From Inonotus obliquus (Eukaryota > Basidiomycota > Agaricomycetes > Hymenochaetales > Hymenochaetaceae), in NCBI GenBank assembly GCA_032164295.1, contig JAJHTX010000011.1, positions 930,001 to 994,000 on the forward strand: a DNA stretch of 64,000 bases, written 5' to 3'. The notes under the pieces were generated by a model. The model was not told the origin of the DNA. It did not search any database and worked only from the letters and a program-made list of their open reading frames with translations. Both the position numbers and the translations under genes were made by a program. Position 1 is the first letter of the stretch. Each line of letters begins with the position of its first letter. Below, one piece after another: positions 53,801-63,140 of this stretch.

Positions 53801-56623
53801 GAAATGGAGTCGGATCACTATGAAAACGAGATCAATCCATTATTAAATGCACTATTTTCGGATTTTCACGAAATCGGCTCACCTCATACAGCCTCAGGGA
53901 CCCTCCAGGTAGTCCACAATGACAGGGAATCACTCTGTGAGGAATATCTAGCAGGAAACCAGAGGGGGGAAGCCTACAAGCATAAAGGGAAGAAGTCAGT
54001 ACAGCCGAAAATGCATAAATCTCCGAAATCTCATATCTCCGCGAGTTCAGTTCCGATCACCGTCATTGAACCGCCGTTGGAAAGCCGTGATCCGTCCGAT
54101 CATTCCAAGCCATCATACAATCTGCACGGTGCAGATCCGACAAAGTTACGGAAGAAACCGCGTCGGAGAAAAAGGAAGCTCAAAGTTAGCATTGCTGAAC
54201 GACCGATGGACGGATTTGCGCAATCAAGTAGCCGATCCGATAGCTCTCGACGAGAAGATTCCAACGATATCACAAGGAAGAGAAACGAACGACACCCGGT
54301 CAAGTTATGGCCTAATCTAGTAAATCCGAAAAATGCGACTCAGATATGGAACAGACAGCATGGAAATAGGACTCACATGCTACAACCAGACCCATTTCAC
54401 AGGAAGGGAGGTCGACACAAACAGAACAAGCCTAGAATCACCAAGAACGACCAAGAAATGAAGGAGATATGGCCAAAATCAAAACGAGAGGTTTTTGACC
54501 ATAAAAGACCTTCAAGTAGCAAGGAAAGCAGCATTGACAGACCCCCAAAGACCATGCGAATGTCAAGTACACCCATGCAGACAGTGGCACAAGGAAAGAG
54601 ATCAGTAATTGAGAAGGGAAATTCAGAGTTTGTGAACACACACCTGTGTAACACTCCCTATCAGACCCAACATCGCAATCCGACATCACTGAACGCACCA
54701 AACCACACGTATGATACACCGATCGAAAGCCCTTGTCAGCGCGAATCAAACGAGCCTAAGATGACGAAGATCGGTGGAGATTTGACCGAGATGCAGGGAG
54801 GTGAACGACGACACAGATATGGTGATGTGGCACATCCCCACACCTTCCCCAGCCCACAGACGAATGCACTAGACCTCAGAGACGCCCAGGGCAGTAGGTT
54901 AGTGCATGAAGTCGACGATAGACACCAGAAACTCACAGGAGACGCAAGAGAACACCTCAAAGACAGCCCAGAAGCTCAGAACCACTCAAACCCCAAATCC
55001 GACTTTCTTGTCTCCTCTAGCACGCAAATAACAGTTGCAGACCAACCAGATGGTTGTGAAGGAAGTGCTGAGGATGCAGATGACGATTCTATAATCATAA
55101 GAATCAGAATTAATAGGCGGAACAGAAAGGAAAGCTTACCAGAGGTGATAGATGCACGGAAAGATAAGAATGCAGTGCACATGGCCGGAAACCTTCCCCA
55201 AGACATTGCAAACAAAAATGACGGTCCGAAGCGCAGTACACAGACTGAGGACAAGGCCAGGATGACAGCAAGCCAAGGATGGAGACCAGTTATTAAGGAG
55301 AAAATGAGTATGCTGTCGTTTTTTGTCAATACTCTAGTTTTGGTGATACTGTGCATTCAACTCACGAAAGCAAGCCCTCTACCACTCCAAATGTCCTCTA
55401 ACGACCCATCCACCCTCTTGACACCCCCTAATACCCCTCAGACTCTCTCGGAGACGGTTAATGTCGAAGAATTGGTGGAAATTTTCGAATGTATGAAAGT
55501 AGGAGAGCCAGATTCAGTGATGATAGAAGGAAGAATTGCTACGTTGACAAGCCAGACCCCAGACGGCACAGAAACCCATACCATTCTACACCCACACGTA
55601 GACGTCCTACCTCCAGACCAAGTAGAGACTGCTGACCAGCTGCTGGATGCCCTTTGCACCAGAATGGTCCCAGCACTTCGACTCCCTACCTCAGACTTCG
55701 CATACTACATGCAGAAAGTGCACGACAGCTCCATGAACAAGACCGGTACTCTTCTTCTGTCACCCCGGGGCATCAAATGGACACCAATTGAACCTGTTGA
55801 CACTGAAGATGGTATCAGCACTGCACGATTTTTGGAAGGACAAGCTGTACCGTATAAAGGAACAGTATTGAGGTTGGATCAGTTTGAAGCACGAGTACGC
55901 AGGTCCATCAGCACACTGCCTATCCAACACCAGATGGGCTCCTACCTTCTTTATGCTCCGTTGGCCCAGTACAGTGACTGGCCCCTTCGTGATGAAATCA
56001 CTCAGCTCTGGATACACCTTATCGACCTCCACCTTCAGCTTTCACTTGCAGATTGTGCCTGTAACGGAAGATATTGGGCTTTGATGCCACCAGAGATGTT
56101 AGAAGAGTTGTCGAAAGAATGGGAGAGAGTGAAGAAAATGCTGGTGGAGTACGCAACCAAGTTGCTAGAACATGACTACAGCTCCGAGCTCATGGAACCT
56201 ATGACCAGGATGGAGATGCACCGGGATGGAACCACTTCTCTCCATATGTGCCGACGTTTTCACATTGTTGCTCGAGACCTGGAATTGTACATTCCTGCTC
56301 CGTTGAAGGGATGCCAGATCCTCAGAGAAGAAGAATACCTATGGTTAGTCTGTCTCAACGAAGCCATTGCCCACGCACATGACCTATGCAAGGAGAGTTA
56401 CACTATTGGACCACACCTTTCTTATGACCCAATTACGGAGTTGATAGATGAGATTGCTCATGCCAGGTTGCCAGAAGAAGATTGGGAGGTACTTCCTCAA
56501 CCAGTAACGCTACGCAACAACAGAGATGGAGCAACATCACCTGACTCACTAGGGTATGAAAGTGGAATCAGTTCCAATGCAGATGAGTGGAACCTCTCTT
56601 CCTCTGATATTAGTCCTTTTTAA
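50837..56623 (+). CDS. Element D Gag-protease with a ~1100-residue C-terminal extension
   Basis: 1928 residues. Capsid-like helices fill residues 30-215 (KTFTGHFSEVKAFLDYYEQL). A CCHC knuckle (CFGCGQMGHGLRTC) is near residue 357. A retropepsin-like protease has ILDTGSQMNICHSRF with its Asp near residue 648, then FDLLLGRPWQRGN. After it come about 750 residues of Ser/Pro/Lys-rich, charged low-complexity sequence. At residue 1490 (nt 55304) an internal Met begins a signal-peptide-like stretch (MSMLSFFVNTLVLVILCIQL, then TKASPLP). A folded-looking region of ~400 residues with several Cys, Trp and conserved-looking helices follows to the end. I recognise no family for it. It could be part of the polyprotein or a separate env-like product. 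Confidence 0.85.
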   Translation: MTTDSATQTTNHEEEVPSTNQTSLSVLDMPYSTSKNAPKTFTGHFSEVKAFLDYYEQLCSKYNVTLDTDKCKTITRYCSRQVIQVIEGLNDFAIPNWKNLKTQLLRLFDAQLNEKRYTKMDLKRFMYANRDSRVKSWKQFTQYSREFTKIGGWLFAHKKITKEEQATYFWNGLDDYTRAHLENRLLLKDPDHDMAEPFDLEQIWNAAESMLNADRFDIIDGEEKKETPNPFRDEPEDDLGSNEKEDEDEVKIVSDRIRETQSPKIGKTDSKLRRAQDRVKKTEPDEVEKLIEQMSKLSISDSKYGLLYYKAVKLDPLVAQAIRSPDLRSNNRVETQPDQEKNKPRGGNIERAPYRNCFGCGQMGHGLRTCSEVKNIVSQGIAKFDNSGKLCMGNGEVIRQAFGESLVQAAKRQHSAESKVNFITCQSSSETSETLYAHPEEDEIGYPITRSQKTTNHKRKDVMERPIQSRPSRRAEPEVVIDRIPRKSQAETISPPAKTQPSVKDITMTNEQLVQKIDPRNSSRVSTSKEEPTGDKSQTAHRTPRQSEMSASVNLQTVADKILSQDQLISTRDLLGASPGLAWIIADKLQYKTIKPAPEMIMRANIVEEDSENNSEAFWTRPVIAKTHGRLIRLTVNCGGHDINAILDTGSQMNICHSRFAQLIQRPIDKTQKMNMNDANGGQGMLEGLLTGVRLDIGSIITIGNIYVGSQVPFDLLLGRPWQRGNLISIDERPNGTYLQFKDPEDPTRSKTRYEMLVTPDGSNESWDYDPSTWFAAQPDIDDQDDYQALFEKFTQTREKALEEVRNEEGTAYTAFSVPPSSTQCIVKEWEIETGERSVPRNLILIEDEEDREKKEAQSDSELPNIRIYRKRMRGSGETDSLESLTAPKKPKFSQESDYESDQRDPQTMRMKPDQPSQSVHEHGMTKKEELRDSDDEISSILSVGSEGYSKHHHYGQEASTSQPFPTLMMSKKDIIVRNDEEELYSSKEMESDHYENEINPLLNALFSDFHEIGSPHTASGTLQVVHNDRESLCEEYLAGNQRGEAYKHKGKKSVQPKMHKSPKSHISASSVPITVIEPPLESRDPSDHSKPSYNLHGADPTKLRKKPRRRKRKLKVSIAERPMDGFAQSSSRSDSSRREDSNDITRKRNERHPVKLWPNLVNPKNATQIWNRQHGNRTHMLQPDPFHRKGGRHKQNKPRITKNDQEMKEIWPKSKREVFDHKRPSSSKESSIDRPPKTMRMSSTPMQTVAQGKRSVIEKGNSEFVNTHLCNTPYQTQHRNPTSLNAPNHTYDTPIESPCQRESNEPKMTKIGGDLTEMQGGERRHRYGDVAHPHTFPSPQTNALDLRDAQGSRLVHEVDDRHQKLTGDAREHLKDSPEAQNHSNPKSDFLVSSSTQITVADQPDGCEGSAEDADDDSIIIRIRINRRNRKESLPEVIDARKDKNAVHMAGNLPQDIANKNDGPKRSTQTEDKARMTASQGWRPVIKEKMSMLSFFVNTLVLVILCIQLTKASPLPLQMSSNDPSTLLTPPNTPQTLSETVNVEELVEIFECMKVGEPDSVMIEGRIATLTSQTPDGTETHTILHPHVDVLPPDQVETADQLLDALCTRMVPALRLPTSDFAYYMQKVHDSSMNKTGTLLLSPRGIKWTPIEPVDTEDGISTARFLEGQAVPYKGTVLRLDQFEARVRRSISTLPIQHQMGSYLLYAPLAQYSDWPLRDEITQLWIHLIDLHLQLSLADCACNGRYWALMPPEMLEELSKEWERVKKMLVEYATKLLEHDYSSELMEPMTRMEMHRDGTTSLHMCRRFHIVARDLELYIPAPLKGCQILREEEYLWLVCLNEAIAHAHDLCKESYTIGPHLSYDPITELIDEIAHARLPEEDWEVLPQPVTLRNNRDGATSPDSLGYESGISSNADEWNLSSSDISPF

Positions 56624-57043
56624 TTGCGCCGGTGCTCACTCATTTTCAATGCTCATTTCTCCATTTATTTCAATTTGGGAATTGGCCTTTCGACTCAGCC
56701 TCTACCCACCTACTATGTCTAAATTTGGAAATTTGCCATTTATTTCTGACTCATAATTTTCAAATGCGCAATCACCCCTCACTCAATGTTTCTATTTATT
56801 TATTGATCAACCCCCACTTTATTCATAATTTCTTTTCATCACCAATCAACCCCCACTTAAATAAATGGTACAAAATTAGTTGTTTTGAAGTATTGGACAT
56901 TCTGACTTTCGTATTATGGTTCTCACTCTCAGATAAATTAGGAAAAATTATTTTATTTATTTTTCTGATATTTTTCAAGTCTGGAATTAGGATAGGATCA
57001 ATCTCTCTTAGGACTTTCAGACATTTTTTATTATTTCAGGATC
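56614..57043 (+). other. T-rich junction between the two element D ORFs (frameshift linker or intron)
   Basis: The pol frame (-1 relative to ORF1) opens at 56614, ten bases inside the end of ORF1 (AGT-CCT-TTT-TAA), and stays open through ~410 nt of very T-rich sequence before recognisable Pol begins. The segment ends with a textbook acceptor (TTTTTTATTATTTCAG, about 57026-57041) just before GATCTTTGGACC. So it may be an intron joining the two ORFs, or a coding linker reached by -1 slippage. Confidence 0.5.
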
Positions 57044-60000
57044 TTTGGACCCGAGTCGAGTCTCACGATTTAACTTTCGCAAATCGGGAGAAGGAGTTCA
57101 GAGAAAATAACTTTCAAGGAAATGAGCATCGGCAAGGCAAAGTATTTATGGCAAGGATAGGAGAACTCGAAGAAAGGAAAGGGATGATGAAAGAAAGTTT
57201 TACAGCATACAAGCGAGTGGATAGGAAAGTCAAACCAATTCCAGGAATATTTCCTGAAGATGCACGGGTCACTCAACAGTTTCCAGAAGATCCACTACTC
57301 ACGTTACCTAATCTTCCAATGCACCCACCAGAATTTGAACCTTCGGAAAGGTTGACATTGGAAAGGCTAAAAGAATTGCACATCAACGATGATGGATTCT
57401 TATGGCCTGAGGAAGAAAAATTATTCACACATATATTCAAGATCAATGAACGGACTCTAGCCTTTGAAGAAACACATCAAGGAACGTTCCGAGAAGACTA
57501 CTTCTCACCATACATTATTCCTGTAATCCCACATATCCCATGGGAGCACAAGAATATTCCAATCCCACCTGCCGCTAAGGATGAAATTATTCGAATGTTG
57601 AAAGAGAAGATCAAGGCAGGAGTATATGAACCAAGCCAGGCATCATATCGATCTCGATGGTTCAGTGTAGCCAAGAAGAATGGAAAGCTCAGAATTGTGC
57701 ATGACCTTCAAGTCCTAAATGCAGTAACAATTCGAGATGCAGGTTTACCACCAGTGTTGGATGACTTCGTGGAACCTTTTGCAGGACGATCATGTTATAC
57801 GGTTTTCGATCTATTTTGGGGATTTGATGCTCGAAAATTAGCACCTGAAAGTCGCGATCTAACTTCGTTTTATACACCATTGGGCCTATTGCGAATCACA
57901 TCCATGCCAATGGGATTCACAAACTCGCCTGCAGAATTTCAGAAATGTATGGTGTTTATTCTTCAACAAGAGATCCCCGATATTGCCAATATCTTTATCG
58001 ACGATTTACCTATCAAAGGACCTACCAGCATGTACCTTAAGGAAGATGGAAACCCGGAGACATTAGCTGAAAACTCTGGAATTCGCCGATTTATTTGGGA
58101 ACATGCAAATGATGTGCATAGAATAATGCATCGAGTAGAACATGCAGGAGCTACATTCTCGCCCAAGAAGACTCAGGTAGCAAGGCCTGAAGTAACCATC
58201 GTAGGACAAAAATGTACTCCAGAAGGACGGTTACCTGATGACAGCAAAGTACAGAAGATTCTAACATGGCCACCATTGACAACTGTCAAAGAAGTCCGTG
58301 GATTTCTAGGTCTATGCGGCACTGTTCGCATATGGATCCAGAATTATTCAGCAATAGCAAGGCCACTAACTGAGCTTACAAGAAGCACAATAGAGTTCGT
58401 ATGGGATGAGCGAAGACAACAAGCCTTCAATGCTATGAAGAAGCTAATAACCTCAGCTCCAGCATTACATCCAATCGACTATAACTCAGAACTACCCGTG
58501 GTATTATCTGTGGACTCAAGCATTATCGCAGTAGGGTTTATTCTATCCCAAGAAGATGAAAGTGGAAGGAGAAGACCAGCGCGATATGGATCTCTACCAA
58601 TGAATGAACGGGAATCGAGATATTCGCAACCCAAACTAGAGCTTTATGGACTCTTCAGAGCTCTACGCCATTATCGTCTTTACATATTTGGAGTCAAGAA
58701 TCTTCAAGTTGAAGTGGATGCAAAGTATATTAAAGGAATGCTCAATGAGCCGGACTTACAACCTAATGCGACTATAAATCGATGGATCCAAGGAATATTA
58801 TTATTCGACTTTAAACTGATACATGTATCAGCGACTCGGTTTAAAGGGCCAGATGGTCTTTCTCGAAGAATACCATTAGAGGAAGATTTTGAAGAATTTG
58901 ACGATGAATTCCTGGACGAGATCGCATTAATGGTTACTGGTGTACCATTCGGTTCTACCAATGAAGAAGAACATTCGTCATTTACTATCTCCACAAAGGA
59001 TCAAGATAAAAATCTTTTAGAGATATTCCGATTTTTGGTTACTCTCAAAATACCAGAATTCACTCGAGTGGAGGATAGGAAGAGATTCTTGAAGAAAGCA
59101 TCGCATTTCTACACACAAGACAAGACTATGTACAAGAAAGGAAGAGATAATCCTCTCAAAGTTATCTTTGATCTAGAGGAAAGATTCGAGATCATGGTAA
59201 AGGCACATGAAGAACTTGGACATAGAGGAGAATTCGCTACCTATGAACTTCTCAGACGGAGATTCTATTGGCCATTCATGAGATCACATGTGAAACATCA
59301 TGTACAATCGTGTAATGAATGCCAAATTCGAAGCACTAAGAAGGTGGAAATTCCTCTCATTATGTCAACCCCGGCAACAATCTTTGTGAAGATACATGTC
59401 GACGTAATGAACATGCCTGTAGCAAAAGGATTCAGGTATATTGTAGCAGCAAGAGATGACCTAACTCGAGCTAGCGAGGGTCGTGCATTGAAAAAATCAA
59501 ATGCAGCAGCCTTAGCTAAGTTCTTTTGGGAAGATATCTTATGCCGGTACGGAGCAGTTGGAAGGGTAGTAACAGACAATGGACCTGAGGTGAAGGGAGC
59601 ATTTACCAAGTTGATGAATCGATATGGAATCCCTCAAGTAAAAATCTCAGCATACAACTCAAAAGCCAATGGAGTAGTCGAAAGAAGTCATGCTATAATC
59701 CGAGAATCGATTGTCAAGGCATGTGAAGGTCAGATCGTATCATGGCCTAACAAAGTACATACTGCCTTCTTCGCAGACAAGATCACGATAACTCGCTCGA
59801 CTGGATTCAGTCCATTCTTTCTACTTCATGGTGTCGAACCAGTACTACCTCTCGATTTATTTGAAGCTACATTTCTAGTACAAGGATTCACAGACAATAT
59901 GTCGACAGAAGACCTTTTGGCTCTGCGAATTCGACAGCTGGAGAAGAGAGAGGAAGACTTGGAACAAGCAGCTAAGACATTAACAGAAATGCGGTTCAAG

Positions 60001-60386
60001 TCAAAAGAGCATTTTGAGCGACGATTTGCCAAAAGACTCAGTACTCATCAATTCGAGCCAGGAGATTTTGTACTAATGAGAAACACACAAGTCGAAAAGG
60101 AAATGAATCGAAAGACCAAACCTCGATACTTAGGACCATTGGTCGTAATTCGCCATACTCAGGGAGGAGCATATGACCTTCGAGAAGTAAATGGAGGAGT
60201 GCGACGGAATAAGGTATCAGCATTCAGACTTGTCCCATATATCGCACGAGATAAGGAGGCATTACAGAAACTGCTAATGGAATGGAAGGAGGATAGTTCA
60301 GAATTGCGCAAAGAAGAAAAGAAGAAGAAGGAACAGAATCAGTTGCGCACTGTAGATGAGGAAGAAGCGGAGTCATTTGAAGGAAG

Positions 60387-60418
<32 letters not shown>

Positions 60419-60438
60419 CAGAGGAAGAAGTCGATTGA
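56632..60438 (+). CDS. Element D Pol: reverse transcriptase, RNase H, integrase
   Basis: The first ~137 codons are T-rich and may not be protein (see junction). Recognisable Pol starts near 57044 (DLWTRVESHDLTFANREKEF). RT motifs: GVYEPSQASYRSRWF, LRIVHDLQVLNAV, CYTVFDLFWGFDARK, SMPMGFTNSPAEFQKCM and active site FIDDLPIKG near 57995. RNase H: VVLSVDSSIIAVGFILSQ to GPDGLSRR. Integrase: HHCC finger (HEELGHRGEFATYELL...HHVQSCNECQ), then HVDVMNM, VTDNGPEV and NGVVERSHA with the catalytic D, D, E. The C-terminus has a GPY-like module (KPRYLGPLVVI) and an acidic Asp run. There is no chromodomain. The start codon at 56632 is GTG, so independent initiation is unlikely. Confidence 0.9.
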
Positions 60439-61167
60439 ATCAAGAAAGTTGAAGAAGGATCAATGGCATATGCAGTAACGGGAGTGTTAGTTGCATCGAG
60501 CATGGACAAATACTCGAAAGAAGGAAGCGTCTCAGGAGTGAAATAGGAAGCCAGTAAATAACGGGTCTCGGAAAGGTTCGATAACATGAAAGTGCGAGCA
60601 GAAGGATCATTCTCCCATCGAAGGAGCTTGAACAAAACCTCAGACTCTCCTTTGGTGACCGGTTGAGTAGAAGAAGTGCGCGGATAACCTAGACGGGCGT
60701 GGAAACCAAGGCTACAGCCATGTATATGCATGCAGCGGGCACGGTTCTATAAGCAAAGAATTAGAAGAAAGAGCAAGTAAGATCAACGCAATTTGACTAC
60801 TCACAATGAGCTGAACCTGGACGATGCGAACCGGACAATTTTCGGCATGAGTGCCAAACCCACACGTTTCAAGACATGCACATTGACAGAAGGGAGAAAA
60901 AAGATTGACTCGAAGACAGAAGAAGTAAAACAGGTCGGTGAGAGAAGGAGGTGGACAGTCGAAGATCCAGTAGTACATCATTGACTCAAAGCTACAGGTA
61001 CGGACATATTGGAAAGGGCGCCCACCCGGATCAACTTCGGCAACATAGATTGCAGAGAGAATATCATTATCAGAGGTCGATAGAACAAATTGAGAAGTAG
61101 GAAGCCCAGTTCGATGCCAGTCGAAAAGATTAGGCGCAGCGAAGAAGGAAGAGAGTATAAAGGACAT
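60339..61167 (-). CDS. Spliced antisense ORF inside element D, 256 aa, unknown function
   Basis: On the strand opposite to pol, exon 1 is 61167-60805 (MSFILSSFFAAPNLFDWHRT...) and exon 2 is 60746-60339. The 58-nt intron has a consensus donor GTGAGT and acceptor CTTATAG, and the frame is kept (VQVQLI joins NRARC). Exon lengths of 363 and 408 nt give 256 residues. The protein has a Cys-rich middle (CQCACLETCGFGTHAENC) and a Ser-rich tail that is antisense to the Asp-rich end of integrase. The last 100 nt overlap pol. The stop is at 60341-60339. Its promoter would lie in or near the 3' LTR. No family was recognised. Confidence 0.65.
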
Positions 61168-61377
61168 AGTGAGCGGCGAAGAAAGGAGTCAACAGTGAAC
61201 TCACTCGAAGGCGCAAACATTTGAGAAGATCGCTTATATAAGAAGAACAAGGCACAGAAGAAGCAGCGAGCTAATATATCAATATTCTTTCAGAATAATC
61301 GGATATCAGCTCTTTAGGAGGATTTGTTTTAGGAAGTTTGCAACTGGGGACAGTTGATATTTCAAGTGTTGGGCGGA

Positions 61378-63140
61378 TGTCAGGCCAGGATATTGCCTGG
61401 ACATAAACAATCGTAATATTGGCACGCTTTACACTATCGGAAGCAAGAACATAGTAGGACATCAGAAAGGATAAACAAGAAATATCGGACGTCGCAGTAA
61501 CTCGTAATTCTGCACACAAGTTAGCAAATCGAAAGCCAATGGAAAGTGCCAAGCTTACTATCAAGCGTTGAGCACAACTCGTCTAGTAACAAGCACCGGT
61601 ACCCACTCGACCCACTCCTCCTCGATCATGATAGTCGTCTCCACAAATACTCTTCGTGCTATTAAGCATAAAGATCGCAAAGTGTCGAGAAAGTAACTCA
61701 CTGAATCGGGTTAGAGGAAGCGCGACGATACACAAAAGTCAGCCTGAGAAGTTCAGAAGCGTGGCAGAGCAGATGGTGAAGTCGTGCACGAAGTCGTGAA
61801 GGTGGCATTAGAACAAAGAATTGCAGAAAAGGAACTCGAGCGGCGATAGATAAACAAACCATTCTTTATATGATCACGCTCTAGAAGCAGAAATGAAGGT
61901 TCAAGAACCACCGGTTGCACCATTCATTTGGTCTTATCTGAGAAGCCATCCGATACATCGCTCTGGAAAAACCAAAGACCACAGTCCAGATACCAAAAAC
62001 CAAATAAGCCCAAACTGGGTAATCGATTATATCATCCATCAGGTCATCGATTATATCATCCATCAAGTAATCGATTATATCATTCATTAGGTCATCAATT
62101 ATCTCATCCATCAAGTAATCGATTATATCATCCATTAGGTCATTCATCAAGTCATCGATTAGATCATCGATCAGGTCATCACCTTGAACCATATTCTGGA
62201 CTCATCAATTGATTCATTGATGGCACATCATTCATCAAGTAACTCATTGATGCGCATCATTCATCAAATAACTCATTGATGCACAGCATCTATCAAGTAA
62301 TTCATTGATGCACAGCATTCATCAAATCATGCATTGATGCACATCACTCATCAATTAATTCATTGATGCGCATCATTCATCAAATAACTCATTGATACAT
62401 TGATACATATCACTTGATTTGGAGTATTTGATGCATAGCTTTGGAAGGAGATATCAAATTTTGATGATGTGGTTGATGCAGATCTATTTTTAGCTTATGC
62501 TGTGGATTATGTAAATTGGTCTTGGAATTAGTATTTAAGGACCAGCATGTAGCCCCCCAGAGGAGCATAGAATTAACTCCCCATAGAATAACTCACCAGA
62601 GTTCTCCCCCAGAACAAGACAAGCTCACATCACTCTGTGACCCCTTGTCACACTATTTGCAAGTCAAGTCAAGGTTTCGTCGCATACAGTTGACCACAGC
62701 TCAAGACTGGGTAACTGCATTGCTCAAGGACTAGTTTGGTACTAGTCAAAGGTATTGTATTGCCTCTGTTCCAATTGGACATTGGTGATAAACCCCTCTC
62801 AAAGTTGATATCTGATATCTCGAGACTTCGAGTGTGTGTGTCCCTCTAGACATTGACATCTATTCTGCATAGCTTGTCATTGCCTACCTCGGTGTGGACA
62901 ATTTAATTGCTCCTCACCCACGGTGACCTATCACTCGCTTTCAAAAGAATTGGATAAAGACTCATCTCTCACTCACTCTACATCTCTACTTGAACTCGAA
63001 TCCCTCAACCCTCCAACTACAACAAGTTGCCCATAGCTTCAACGAACAACTGGGAAGACTACCCGCCTAGATAATTAGACCGGTTGACTCAGTGGGAGTG
63101 TACTTGGTTATTCAACAGCCAATACCATCCCAGCACGACA
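61378..63140 (+). repeat. 3' LTR of element D
   Basis: 1763 bp, matching 48949-50711, preceded by a modest purine tract (GGGCGGA) and followed by GCGG and the rest of the element B integrase. Confidence 0.95.

Larger units (their letters stand above)
48949..63140 (+). mobile_element. Element D: large intact Ty3/gypsy-type LTR retrotransposon with antisense gene
   Basis: 14,192 bp with two 1763-bp LTRs (TGTCAGGCC...ACGACA) and a 4-bp duplication GCGG (48945-48948, 63141-63144). It encodes a 1928-codon gag-protease ORF with a long extra C-terminal region, a 1268-codon pol ORF (RT, RNase H, integrase), and a spliced minus-strand ORF between pol and the 3' LTR. The RT belongs to a Ty3/gypsy lineage widespread in Agaricomycetes (active site FIDDLPIKGP). 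No stops or frameshifts were seen, and the LTRs match wherever compared, so it may be active. Confidence 0.93.
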
